Shown here: one piece after another, positions 53,932 to 62,109 of the stretch
Position numbering within the stretch: the stretch's first letter is position 1
Layout: the number at the start of each line of letters is the position of its first letter
Program-made: the position numbers and the translations under genes
Notes under the pieces: model-generated
Told to the model about the DNA's origin: nothing
What the model saw: only the letters and a program-made list of their open reading frames with translations
Databases searched by the model: none
NCBI RefSeq assembly: GCF_964340395.1
Contig: NC_135571.1
Span: forward strand, 7,240,453-7,304,452
Direction: 5' to 3'
DNA: 64,000 bases
Origin: Glandiceps talaboti
Lineage: Eukaryota; Hemichordata; Enteropneusta; Spengelidae

Positions 53932-56900
53932 TGATGATGATGATGATGACGATAACAGTGATGATTTAAAAACAAAGAGCAAAAACTAATAAGTTAGCTA
54001 GCTATGTTTACCTCTTTTTAAGGCTGCCATTCTTGCAAGGGACTTTTGAGTCTTAGCTCTTCCCCTTGCAGGTAAATGGACATACTTTGATCTTAAACCA
54101 GTGTCGAATAGTTGTTGGTATTTACTAATTTGTTGATTTATTTTCATCTTCAAAGTGTTATACAGAATACAGAGGAAGCTAACTTTGTGATTGAACTGTG
54201 CAAGCGTATACAACATCTGAATACCACCATAACAGTGGGGATAATAACTCCATACAAAGCACAAAAGGCCTACCTCAGAGCTAGGCTTAAACATATCAAG
54301 TAAGAACCTTGTCATCTTGTTTTTCTTCTTCTTTTTTATAGGTTTTTTTTTTTTTTAATTAAATAATTTTTTTTTTTATTGGATTTCTTCTTCCTGTTAA
54401 AGGATTAACTTCATGAATAAAAATGAAAATGTGATGTATGAAAATCATTCACAAACTATACTTTAGTGTCGCGGTGACATTTTCAAAGCATCAGGTATTT
54501 TGCGTACAAAGTTTCAGGGCGACATTCCAAGTTTTGCATACGCATGGTTAGAAAGAATACTAATGATCCTATTTAATTTTAGAAGCTTATGTATGATATG
54601 CTAGTGAATTTTCAGTTAGCATGGGATGTTTCACGACGTTTTGGTTGAAATGGTATATGGCATTCTGTTCTTTCTGAATTTATTAACTACATAAATGTAA
54701 AATTGATTCTTTAGGAATCTTGCTACTGTGGAAGTGAATACAGTAGATGGCTTCCAAGGTAGAGAGAAGGATGTGATTATCCTATCGTGTGTGAGAGCAT
54801 CAAGAGATGGTAGCAGTGGTATCGGGTAGGTAATAATAATAATAATAATAACTTTATTGTAACCTTATCTATATTACCAGATATCAGTAAAATACAATAA
54901 AGTATTAAGAAGAATACTTGCATTGAAGAAGGTATTAGAGAGGTTTAGATGCACATATTTATGTGTGTTCTATATATATGTGACGTCATAGTTACGTGAT
55001 GTGAGGTAACCCATGCATTCAGTATCAGACGATATATGTATTAAGTTTTCTCATTTTTCTTCTATCAAATGTCTTATTTTTAATATCAAAGTTCGTAAGC
55101 ATAACTGTAAATTTAGAGTTTCGTTTGGGTTGTTGCAGAAAAATGGCAAAAATCCTAACCTGTTTTGGTCCTTTAACTTCTAACTTTTTAATATATTATG
55201 TGATAATCTTTTAGTTTTATTTATATATTCACGTATTATCAGATTTGTTCAAAGCACTGTACAATGTTTACTCCTAGCATGGACCTAGAATTGTACAATT
55301 CTTGACACTTTCATTGATTCCTTTGGTAGATACCGTCCATGCCATGCTAACTGTCCATCTGTCATAACGCTCAATGTATTTTTACTTAAACAGGTTTGTT
55401 GCTAATCAGCAGAGATTGAATGTTGCTTTGACAAGAGCTCGTCATTCGTTGTTCATAGTTGGGCATTTGGACTCTTTACAGGTAATGTCAAATATTTATT
55501 TGTTTACACCTTCACAATAGGGAACTTGCAATCCAGACTGAGCATGCTCAGACGCAATGAACTATGGCATTATCTGTGGTTATCGTACTACCTAATCTGG
55601 AGCTACCAATAAAATAAACCTCCCACAATGGTCAGGGTGACTATGAATTGATCATTTGTGGTTACAAACAATGGAACATTAATGTTTACAATGCTAATTG
55701 ATTATTTATTTTCACATTTCCCATGATGCAACATTCAACATGTCGGGTTTGCAAGTTCCCTATTCTGTTTCATTCAAAGTGTTTCATACTTTTGAAGCAA
55801 TATAGGGAGATGGAATGACATGATGGGTAATGTAGAACACATGATTAGTTGTAAGGGTCTTATGGCAACATGGATGACAGAAGAGGCATTGTACAGAGGG
55901 CAGTATTATGAGTGACCTACAATGTATAGGGCATTGTACAGCGGGTAATATTATGAGTGACCTAAGGGGCATTGTACAGAGGGCATTATTATGAGTGACC
56001 TAAGGGGTATTGTACAGAGGCAATATGAGTGACCTAAGGGTATCATATGAAGACAATATTATGAGTACCTAAGGGGCATTGTACAGAGGGCATTATTATG
56101 AGTGACCTAAGGGGTATTGTACTGCGTGACCTAAGGGTATCATACAGAGGGCAATATTATGAGTGACCTGACCTTTAACAAAGGCAGCTTGTGATGGGCC
56201 TATCAAGTCTGGCAAAACCTTATCTATACGTTTGGCAAGACACTTAGAAGCTATCTTCATATCAACATTCATAAGGGATATCGGTCTCCAGTTTTTCAGA
56301 AGTAGCCGATCTCTGTCAGGTTTTTCTATCAATGTAATAATCCCTTGTTTTTGTGATGTGGAGAACTCGCCTTGCTCATATCCAAAATTTAAAGACTCAA
56401 CAACTACATTGCCAATAATAGGCCAGAATGCCTTGTAAAACTCTACTGTGAGACCATCATTTCCTGGACTCTTGTTCTCCTTCATAGAGCATAAAACATT
56501 GAAAGCTTCACCCACTCCAATTTTCCCTTCACACAAACTTTGCAAATCATGTGGTAAAACTGGATTATTCAGATTTTCCAGGAATTCTCCAACATTTCCT
56601 ACATCAATAATGTTTTGCGAGTACAAATTTGAATAAAATTTCCTTATTTCTGCTGAAATTTCCCCTGGATCACTTAAAATTTCAGTGTCCCTTCTCTTCA
56701 ATTTCTTTATACTTGATTTCCTTTTGTTTGATTTTTCAAGCCCAAGAAAATACTTATTGCTTTTTTCCCCTTTTTCATACCATAATGCTCGAGAACGAAC
56801 AATTGATCCCTCTGTGAGATAGTCATGATAATCTTCTAGATCCTGCTTAAATTTTTCAAGGGTCAGAAAGGCTGTATCGGAAGGGTTGGTAGAACAAACC

Positions 56901-59900
56901 TGTTCTGCTGTTTTGACTTGATTTTCAAGGTCAATTACCTTTTGTTTTCTCACTTTAGCTTTATTTTTACTAAAGCGAATTGTAAATTCTCTAATCTTAT
57001 ACTTAATGTAATCCCATCTGAAACATTTGTTTTGACTCTCGGTCAAGCTATTCAGCCAGAGAACTATATTTTCACGGAGTGTTTCACAATAATTTCCATC
57101 ATTTACCAGGCTTGAGTTAAATTTCCAATATGCTGGTCCATGTTTTTGTTCTGAATACTTTAAATGTAGAATTACAGCAGAATGGTCTGAACTAACACCA
57201 GGAATAATTTCTATATTTTCTACAAAATTCTGAATCTCATGTGAAATTATGAAATAATCTAGGCGACTCTGTTGAATGTTTGGTTGACGTCTACGCCAAG
57301 TAAACTGCTTCAGATTTGGATTCCTTTGACGCCAGATATCTATAAGCCCAAATTCATCTAAAATTTCCCAAAAAAACTCTATTGACATCCTCCATGGTTT
57401 CGGGTTCCCCCCATCCCTGTCCAAAACAATATCCATTGTAAAATTTAAATCTCCACCCCAAATAATTACACTATCCGGATCTGGAAAATGGTCGACCAGT
57501 AATTGTTTGATTTCCCTCAGAAAGACCATATGTTCCACCTCTCTATTTGGTGCATAGGTGTTTAGAATGATACAAGGAGAGTCCTCCATTTCTATTACAA
57601 TCAATATAAACCTACCAAAATCATCCTTAATTACATCAGTGATTTTCAGAGATGCATTATTGATAACAACCATCACACCTCTACTAAAAGTAGTTCCATG
57701 TGCAAAAAAACATTGACCTTTAAACTGTGATGACCAATATTTGTCATCATTTTCTATACTGTGTGTTTCTTGGAGCATCACTACATCTATCTGTTTTGAC
57801 TTCAACCAATTTGAAACTTTCTTCCTTTTCTTAAAATCTCTGAGCCCTCTGACATTAAATGTTAAAAAGGAAAATTCCATGTTCCATTCAGAATAACAAC
57901 ACTGCTTATACTGCTCTGTGAAACCCAAATACAAATAACACAAAGACAAAACACAAAAAAACAAAAACGGGCACTCCAAAAAATGCACAACAAATACACA
58001 GACAGAGACACCCCTTTCGCTATCGTTAGAAAAAGCATACTACATGCATACAAATAGCAGTCTATAATGTTCATCTCTACTAGGGGTGTGGGGGGAGAGC
58101 TGCCTGACCTGCCTAGCCTCACCCAGAAACAATTTTTTCAGCAAATAAAACATTTAACCATTGAGTTCAAACACATTACCTTTTAAATTTTATAAGCTAT
58201 CCTGTACTCAGTGGTACGTCTCCGACTGTACCAGCAAGTAAACAAAAAGTCAAAGAGTTTGTAAATAATTCGTGAAAGTTCAATATAGTTTGTTCAGCAG
58301 AAGTATGAGTCAAAACATACGTTGCGGCTGGAAATACTGACGTCCGTTGATGAAAAGTTTCCCATTTCTGAAACGGGGTTTATCGCCTGCTTTGAACGCG
58401 TCGTCCATCACTTTTTTGAAGGACTGCTTCACTTTATAATCTTCAGGACAGAGGTCCTCAACCACAAAAATATCGCTGTCAGCTAAAACCGCTTTGGCTC
58501 TACGCAGAATGTCATTACGTTGAGGTCGGAGTAAGAATTTCACGAGCACATGACGGGGAGCTCGAGCTTGACCTTTCCTACCCACCCGGTGTGCGTTTTC
58601 AATCTGCACCTGCTGCATTCCAAATTTCTCGTCAAGAATGTCCGTGATTTTCTGGCAACAGTTCTCTTGTTCCACCTCTGCAATACCACCGAATCTCAAA
58701 TTGTATTGTCTACTGTATCTCTGCAGACTAATGTTTTCGGTTTTCACCCCCTCTACTTCTTTGATTAGAACGGCGACGGTAGTTTCAAGATGTTTCACTT
58801 TTTCTTTCAATGTCGTCTCTGCTGTATGGAGATCCCGGATGTCTGTCGTGTTGAGTTCCACGCACTTTACGATATTTTCCTGTTCTTTTTCGACTGCCTC
58901 CACTCTTCCTATTATTACCTGTTGACCGGCGGAAACATCATCCAGTTTCTTTTCCAGATTATCAATCTTTGTCACCAAAGCACTCATATGAGTGCCAATA
59001 AATTGCTTCAGGTCACTATCTTCAATCTTTTCCTTGTCCGCTTCGGCTGCACACGTGTAATCACTTTCCATTGGTGTTGCGCAATCACTCTCGGCACCAG
59101 GGCGGACATCTTGAATGTACCTCGCCATCGGACTAATATCTTTCCCTTTCTCACCTTTCTTTTTCGCTCCCTTCTGTGGCGCCATAGTTAAAATAAATCT
59201 CTGAGTTGTCCAACCACTAATACCAGCACTTGTGTCCTTCAAAATCATTAATTTCTGCTGTTTCTGGGTGAATACTTGGAGGAGACTGTAGAGCTGTACT
59301 AACCACCCTGCATACTCGTTGCAGTAGAAACAGCGCCCCCCAGCGTACCACATCATACAGAGGGGCAATTTTATGAGTGACCTAAGGGGTATTGTACAGA
59401 ATTCAATATTATGAGTGACATAAGGAGCCTTGTGTGACGTACATGAACATATGATGGAAAGTTTATAGAACAACCTTCTCTTTGTAAAAAAAAATTAAGT
59501 TTGTTGTTTTAATTGTGTGTGTTCACAATATATATTAGATTTGATATTTTTTGTGAATTAGTGACTACCTTTTGATATATTTATTCTTATTCAGACTGAC
59601 CCTACCTGGTGTAAACTGATAGAAAATGGGTATGAACGTGGTCACATCATGACAGCATTGGGTTCCAATTATCCAGAGATTGCATGGAGGTGCCAGGTTG
59701 ATAACAGCATACCTCCTGTCCATACTGCTACATCAACAAATCGACCAGTTACCAAAGCAGCAGATAAAATCCATAAGCAAAAGGAACAACCATCTGGACA
59801 GGATCGGGAGAGATTCAATACTGCTGCTGTTCCAATGGGTGACCAAAGGAAAGTTGTGTTTTATAATCGGGAGAGGAGAGATGAATCATCAGGGAAATCT

Positions 59901-61085
59901 TCAACCCGAGAGGAATCACACGGAAGAATAAACAGTGGTGAAAACACATCCACATCAACCCGTCCGGAAAAGACAGTCAATGAGCATTGCTCAAAAGAAA
60001 GAGTTAATGTCAAGAACTCTGACAGCAAGAGTCGGAGAGATTCAGAACAGAGTGCAAGGCAAAGAGGGAGGAAGACAGTTAGGGATGATCCAAGAAGTCT
60101 CAATGATGTCGTTGGTCGTATCAGCAACAAATATTATGGTGGATCAAAGGCTTTAATACTGCCATCAGAGCGAGAAAAATGTGAACTTCGAAAGTCTTCA
60201 TCTACTGAGCCTAGACACTCATCCATTGTTGGAGATGCATTGTCACACAGATCACACACATCAGGAAGTGCTGAGGCATCATCACACAGATCACACACAT
60301 CAGAAAGTGCTGAGGCATCATCACACAGATCACACACATCAGGAAGTACTGATGCATCATCACACAGATCACACACATCTGGTGTTTCCGGTGCATTTCC
60401 ACAGAGATCACACACATCAGGAAAGGCTGATGCATTATCATGCACATCAGGAAGTGCTGATGCATCATCACACAGATCACACACATCTGGTGTTTTGAGT
60501 GCATTTCCACATAGATCACACTCATCCAATGTTTCTGATGCGTATTCACACAGATCACGCTCACTGCATGGTGACGATAAACATTACAACAAAAAGCAAA
60601 TACCAAAGTCTCAGAAATCACATCACAATACAGAAAAAGACAGTACTACAGAAACAAGGAGACCTGAGAAATCGAAACACAGATACAAGGAAACTGAATA
60701 CAGTGACAGACATGCCAAGAGAAGAAGAACTGTTAATGAAAGCGATGAGTCAAGGTCGCATCCTACAAAGCCAAGACATACAGATGATAATATTGCTCGT
60801 CAGTTGAGGGAAATGAGAAGAATTACTAGCGAGAGGATGCATTCTGTTGATTCAACTAATCCTCCGCTAAGACAAAGTACCATGGAAGTGAGTAGAAGGA
60901 GGTATCATAGTGTACCAGAATACAATTCCAAGACTTTCAAGTCAATTCTTGTTCCGCCGAGTGGCTCAATGTATCACAAGCCAACTAAGAGAGTACGGTT
61001 TTGTGAAGATGTGAAAGACAATTCCTCGGAAAGCAGGAGAAAAACACTTACATACCAGAAATCAGTATTTAAGCATAAGCCATAG
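33101..61085 (+). CDS. SETX: senataxin, SF1B RNA/DNA helicase, complete 24-coding-exon gene
   Basis: Coding exons: 33101-33319, 33604-33757, 34262-34371, 34562-34784, 35254-35379, 35871-36051, 37249-39503, 40632-43613, 43767-43879, 44344-44452, 45025-45320, 46345-46515, 47136-47288, 48059-48209, 48573-48680, 49543-49664, 50193-50447, 50870-50977, 51936-52105, 52694-52789, 54156-54299, 54715-54825, 55394-55481, 59595-61085. Exon 2 begins at 33065; counting that exon as number 2, these are exons 2-25. All borders are GT-AG and phases match. The total is 9,936 nt, 3,311 aa; human SETX is about 2,677 aa. The extra length lies in exons 8 and 9 and the C-terminus. The N-terminus has the conserved CLWC and YCQDC cysteine pairs and VRRWAM-TAR-L block. 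The C-terminal third has the full helicase motif set. Known role of the family: resolves R-loops and aids RNA polymerase II termination and genome stability in the nucleus. The start at 33101 is the first ATG in exon 2; a second in-frame ATG lies ten codons on, at 33131. Confidence 0.96.
34082..34205 (+). repeat. 30-bp tandem array, four units, SETX intron 3
   Basis: Unit ACACAACTTGACAGCTGTGA plus ACTTTGACCT, ending 57 bp before the exon 4 acceptor. Confidence 0.93.
34404..34460 (+). repeat. fragment of MITE family 2 end in SETX intron 4
   Basis: TAGACTAGTTTGTATACG followed by GATTTACACCTCCACTCATC resembles the left terminus of the 45800 and 52803 copies. The rest is absent. Confidence 0.5.
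34945..35115 (+). repeat. partial copy of foldback family 3 in SETX intron 5
   Basis: Colinear with the right half of the 36235 copy: GGCCATAAAACTGTTATCAA, CTTCCAACATGCTGTGCCAA, GTTATTAATCCAAT, CAGTTGTTTACTTTCCCTG, CAGTCTCAGTGATGTCA. Confidence 0.65.
36235..36600. mobile_element. foldback element family 3, uninterrupted copy in SETX intron 7
   Basis: Left arm GACATCAGACCATGGACAAA ... GTTACAAACAGGGAAAGTAAA pairs with right arm TTTACATTCCCTGTTTGTAA ... TTTGTCCATGGTCTGATGTC. Inner arms AGAACAGTTTTATGAC and GGCCATAAAACTGTTCT also pair. About 360 bp, no coding frame. A third, partial copy lies in SETX intron 5 (about 34950-35110). Confidence 0.75.
37249..39503 (+). other. SETX: SETX large exon 8: end of helical domain plus disordered acidic linker with SIM-like motifs
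   Basis: 2,255 nt, residues about 338-1089. The first part retains ordered blocks (ALSLFIPFVNSLLEFEYLAS; SNLIKFLVEQIEYVFDESK) that match human STFLWFIPFVQSL. After about residue 630 it becomes acidic, Ser-rich and probably disordered. Short hydrophobic stretches next to acids (DDVIFVS at about 38313; DDEVILISDD at about 39196) look like SUMO-interacting motifs, as does the IIISDSDDDDD of human SETX. Exon borders are AG at 37248 and GTAAGT at 39504. Confidence 0.85.
40632..43613 (+). other. SETX: SETX giant exon 9: Asp/Ser/Lys-rich disordered linker
   Basis: 2,982 nt, residues about 1090-2083, with no interrupting stop. It carries two long GAT/GAC aspartate runs (about 40779-40866 and 41021-41073, the second passing into a Glu run) and a third at 41907-41941 directly behind the hydrophobic motif VIYVISS, a strong SUMO-interacting-motif candidate. 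The middle is rich in KKRK/KRRTVKF basic clusters that could serve as nuclear import signals. The last 30 residues (VTLDDFYQNVLQWDPEWL) return to conserved sequence that leads into the helicase N-lobe. The trinucleotide runs are prone to length polymorphism; since they are in triplets the frame would survive. Confidence 0.9.
45800..46177. mobile_element. MITE family 2, single-unit copy in SETX intron 12
   Basis: Colinear with the right 380 bp of the 52803 copy, from TAGTCTAGTTCC through CACCTCCACTCACAG, CAGCCACCCACACAGTC and TAGTGTTTATTGGGGCAG to CATCCAGACT. It has one leading motif rather than five. The flanks GTTTCGACC and GTTTGGCCT may be a decayed 9-bp duplication. Confidence 0.8.
46230..46325 (+). 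repeat. two-copy 46-bp duplication before SETX exon 13
   Basis: TAGGCTGCC(T/C)TAATGAATTC and TTCTAATACTGACCAACTAT occur twice in a row. Confidence 0.85.
46540..46920 (+). mobile_element. MITE family 4 copy in SETX intron 13
   Basis: Starts GGTACTAATAAAAAAAATTG and TAGTTCCAATTAC; ends GGTAACCGGAACCAAATAAT ... TTTAAGGCC, an inverted terminal pair of about 30 bp. The middle holds CAGATGTACAGCCATTACAG and AAAAAAAAGTTTAGGGT. An inverted second copy is in intron 19. Confidence 0.75.
47395..47640 (+). repeat. 60-bp tandem array, four units, SETX intron 14
   Basis: Unit GGTTCATTAATTAGCCCCAT, CAAACCCAGATAGCAGGGCA, TAACATTGGTTGTTCCCTAG; nearly identical copies, so recent expansion. Confidence 0.95.
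48150..48475 (+). repeat. tandem duplication of SETX exon 15 end and its splice donor
   Basis: The exon 15 3' end and donor (AGATTGAAAT/GTAAGTATTAACTGG, exon end 48209) recur at 48281 with the identical donor, at 48348 with GTAAGA, and twice more in decayed form with TATTAACTGGTCTATGTAAG. Unit about 67-75 bp. Splicing at either later donor would read TGT AAG TAT TAA, an immediate stop. Confidence 0.88.
49125..49420 (-). mobile_element. degenerate tRNA-derived SINE in SETX intron 16
   Basis: Same layout as the SINE at 1240-1517 but diverged: a TTATT-rich tail at 49130, GAGTACCCAGACTCAGAGAAAACC in the body, and GTTTGAACCCAG (about 49324) as a decayed B box. Orientation is antisense to SETX. 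Confidence 0.5.
51537..51906 (-). mobile_element. MITE family 4 copy, opposite orientation, SETX intron 19
   Basis: Reverse complement of the 46540 copy over almost its full length (ACCCTAAACTTTTTTT, TCTGTAATTGCTGTACATCTG, CCTACCTATCCTGCC and GTAATCGGAACCACATAA equivalents). It ends 30 bp before the exon 20 acceptor. Confidence 0.75.
52252..52500 (+). repeat. 60-bp tandem array, four units, SETX intron 20
   Basis: Unit ACAACCCATAACACCAAAGT, AAAGAGTTTTCTGTATGTAC, CACAATCGTTTATAGCATCC. A single copy is in MRPL21 intron 1. Confidence 0.93.
52803..53369. mobile_element. MITE family 2, complete copy, just downstream of SETX exon 21 donor
   Basis: A 567-bp element with termini TAGTCTAGTTCC and GCATCCAGACTA, flanked by an exact 9-bp duplication GTATGTCAC (52794-52802 and 53370-53378). 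The left duplication overlaps the last two bases of the exon 21 donor GTAAGT (52790-52795). Inside the left end a 46-48 bp motif (CTAGTTCCTATACAG ... CACCTCCACTCACAG) is repeated five times (52805-53038). No coding capacity. Confidence 0.9.
53405..53500. repeat. small foldback in SETX intron 21
   Basis: CCATATGGATGAGGATTG and CAATCCTCATCCATATGG form a perfect 18-bp stem around an AT-rich loop. Confidence 0.8.
53790..53960 (+). repeat. (GAT/GAC)n microsatellite in SETX intron 21
   Basis: Trinucleotide tract of the same kind as the aspartate-coding runs of exon 9, but here intronic: the open frame around it has no acceptor or homology. Confidence 0.9.
55891..56169 (+). repeat. tandem array of GAGTGACCTAAGGGGCATTGT units flanking the LINE
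   Basis: About seven imperfect 30-40 bp units containing GTGACCTAAGGGG(C/T)ATTGTACAGAGGGCA(A/T)TATTAT. The array resumes on the other side of the LINE at 59352-59440, so the LINE lies inside it. The same core word, GTGACCTAAGGGGC or its complement, occurs singly elsewhere in the window. Confidence 0.75.
56096..57880 (-). pseudogene. LINE ORF2, APE endonuclease plus start of reverse transcriptase, 3' truncated
   Basis: The ATG at 57880 begins MEFSFLTFNVRGLRDFKKR, the usual ORF2 start. The first 235 residues carry APE-type endonuclease motifs: FNVRG, DVVMLQETHS (catalytic Glu), NTYAPN, GGDLNFTMD, SRLDYFIIS and SSDHSAV. Residues about 430-570 start the reverse transcriptase: SPGNDGLTVEFYKAFW, KNWRPISLMNVDMKI and GPSQAAFVKG. 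The LINE part ends at 56170 (about residue 570). The last 24 residues before the stop come from flanking repeat DNA. The catalytic YADD region and the C-terminus are missing, so no functional enzyme can be made. Confidence 0.85.
56170..59351 (-). mobile_element. LINE (L1/Tx1-like), 5' end intact, 3' truncated in reverse transcriptase, antisense in SETX intron 24
   Basis: A non-LTR retrotransposon read on the minus strand. Its 5' end (59351) begins with a short UTR starting GTGGTACGCTGGGGGGCGCT, followed by open ORF1 and ORF2. It stops abruptly at 56170 inside the reverse-transcriptase domain, with no poly-A or simple-repeat tail. Both sides are flanked by near-identical sequence (56139-56169 and 59352-59383; one indel and one mismatch in about 31 bp), which may be a target-site duplication. 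However, the surroundings are a tandem array of related units, so this is not certain. Long open frames suggest a recent insertion. Unlike usual LINE copies, which lose the 5' end, this one has lost the 3' end. Confidence 0.85.
58310..59185 (-). CDS. LINE ORF1 protein (L1-type coiled coil, RRM and C-terminal domain)
   Basis: 291 aa from the ATG at 59185 (MAPQKGAKKKGEKGKD, basic start). The upstream open frame to 59473 includes repeat flank and 5' UTR and is not chosen. Residues about 60-160 show heptad-like hydrophobic spacing (IDNLEKKLDDV; VEAVEKEQENIV; LKEKVKHLETTVAVLIKEVE), a coiled coil for trimerisation. Next come NLRFGGIAE and ENAHRVGRKG, typical of the ORF1p RRM (Transposase_22 family), and then HVLVKFLLRPQRNDILRRAK and F-RNGKLFINGRQYF of the C-terminal domain. 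Known role: nucleic-acid chaperone that coats LINE RNA. The frame is intact to its stop. Confidence 0.85.
   Translation of the reverse strand: MAPQKGAKKKGEKGKDISPMARYIQDVRPGAESDCATPMESDYTCAAEADKEKIEDSDLKQFIGTHMSALVTKIDNLEKKLDDVSAGQQVIIGRVEAVEKEQENIVKCVELNTTDIRDLHTAETTLKEKVKHLETTVAVLIKEVEGVKTENISLQRYSRQYNLRFGGIAEVEQENCCQKITDILDEKFGMQQVQIENAHRVGRKGQARAPRHVLVKFLLRPQRNDILRRAKAVLADSDIFVVEDLCPEDYKVKQSFKKVMDDAFKAGDKPRFRNGKLFINGRQYFQPQRMF
59352..59440 (+). repeat. right-hand continuation of the GTGACCTAAGGGG array
   Basis: Two to three units with the same words (ATTTTATGAGTGACCTAAGGGGTATTGTACAG in parts, then ATTATGAGTGACATAAGG) resume directly after the LINE 5' end. Confidence 0.65.
59595..61085 (+). 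other. SETX: SETX last exon: basic, Ser/His/Arg-rich C-terminal tail with tandem peptide repeat
   Basis: 1,491 nt including TAG at 61083-61085; residues about 2816-3311. It opens with conserved TDPTWCKLIENGYERGHIM (compare vertebrate NQHWNQLIQDAQKRGAII) and then becomes disordered and highly charged. At about 60211-60560 an imperfect 39-nt repeat encodes SHRSHTSGS-A-E/D-A-S units, roughly eight to nine copies, some degenerate (FPQRSHTSG, YSHRSRS). The tail ends with basic clusters (HAKRRRTV; KPTKRVRF) that look like nuclear localisation signals, as in human SETX, which ends in a KKRKLL-type signal. Confidence 0.88.
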
Positions 61086-61830
61086 CTTTCAAAATTACTA
61101 ACTTTTTAACGCAAATCACAAAAAGAAGTTACCATATGTTGAAGAAGATTTCCTGAATGGAATTAAAAATCAAGAATTAATAATTTCAAAGTTGAAAAAA
61201 GCAGATATGCATGATAAAGTTCCTTAATGTTGAACAAGCATTGATCAAAATGATGGTGGAAACATGTAATGATTTGTTGCACATTTATGGCATAAGAGAT
61301 TTAGCCATTGATGAGTACTTTGTTGTTTAAAAATCTGTCATGTCTTCGGTTTATCAAGAGAAATCTCAGGTTATAAAAAATCATGATATAACAAAATTTA
61401 ATTTAGGGAATTCATTGTTTAAAGGACCTTTTTATAAAAAAAACTATGAGTCAATTGTATGCCGTTAATGGATCTTTGTTCATTGTATATGTTTGTGTCA
61501 CACACCTACAGTGTCAACTTGTAGATAATCTTGACCAAAAAAAATGTGGCTGTGCCTTGCTTATAAACCTTGATATACCAAACACCAGTAAATTAAATAT
61601 TTTTATAGTGAAAGTCTTCACTTTATCATGAGATATATAAAGTTATAAGCAGACATGACAGAAAACTGAATTCAGGTAATTACATTGATATAAAGGACCT
61701 TGAGCTTTAGTTCATTTTGTATTTCTACGTCATGTGTGCTTCACACTTACACTGTCAACTTTTAAAGAATCTTGACCCCCTACCACCCACCCCACCCCAC
61801 CCACCCAATAAAATGTGGCATTGCCTCATC
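61086..61830 (+). other. probable SETX 3' UTR with polyadenylation signal
   Basis: AT-rich sequence after the SETX stop. A canonical AATAAA occurs at 61807-61812. The stretch contains an imperfect duplication (about 61450-61600 and 61690-61860) sharing the words ACACTGTCAACTT and ATAAACCTTGATATACC. The true cleavage site is not known. Confidence 0.4.
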
Positions 61831-62043
61831 TATAAACCTTGATATACCTAGAAAAATCAAATTTGAACAGTTTGATTTTTTTTTTGAACAACTCAACTGC
61901 ACATATTTTCAACTGTACATATTGTGTACACATTTTAAATTTATAAAATATACTGCCTACAGTATATAATACCGTATAGCATTGATTTGGTGGTCACTAC
62001 CAATTCAACTAGGCAACTTTTTCCTTTGTAGGGCTAACACAGC

Positions 62044-62102
62044 CTTCAAATGTTTACGTTTTTATCCTAATCGCCTCCTCTCAGGATAAAAATGTAAACA
62101 TG
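62044..62102. repeat. hairpin downstream of SETX
   Basis: AAATGTTTACGTTTTTATCC and GGATAAAAATGTAAACAT pair around a CTAATCGCCTCCTCTCA loop. Confidence 0.75.
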
Positions 62103-62109
62103 TACCACA

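Larger units (their letters stand above)
47136..55481 (+). other. SETX: SETX exons 14-24: SF1B helicase core (RecA1 and RecA2)
   Basis: Residues about 2314-2815. Motifs in order: Q-like QLTAIHGA; Walker A GPPGTGKS (47229-47252, residues 2345-2352); Ia LLCAPSNAAIDQL; II VIIDE/AGQC split exactly across the exon 18/19 junction (DEAG type); III LVGDPQQLPATV (about 2600); IV LDTQYRMHQEI (Arg at about 2647); V TVDGFQGREKDVII (about 2756); VI RLNVALTRARHSLFIVGHL (about 2792). All ATP- and nucleic-acid-contacting residues expected of a Sen1/Upf1-like helicase are present, so the enzyme should be active. Between Ia and II, exons 17-18 encode a charged helical segment (QLEELDVQISNCE; NQRNDLEKENRNQQKK) matching the prong of Sen1-type helicases. 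Confidence 0.95.

Noticed and set aside
53702-53989. Asp-rich open frame as an extra SETX exon
   Set aside because: It lies in intron 21; exon 21 joins exon 22 in phase without it and it has no homology beyond the GAT tract.
57862-58122. 86-codon minus-strand frame between LINE ORF1 and ORF2
   Set aside because: Inter-ORF linker and upstream extension of ORF2; the ORF2 start is MEFSFLTFNVRG at 57880.
59186-59473. Upstream extension of LINE ORF1
   Set aside because: It reads through the 5' UTR and flanking repeat; MAPQKGAKKKG is the usual kind of ORF1 start.
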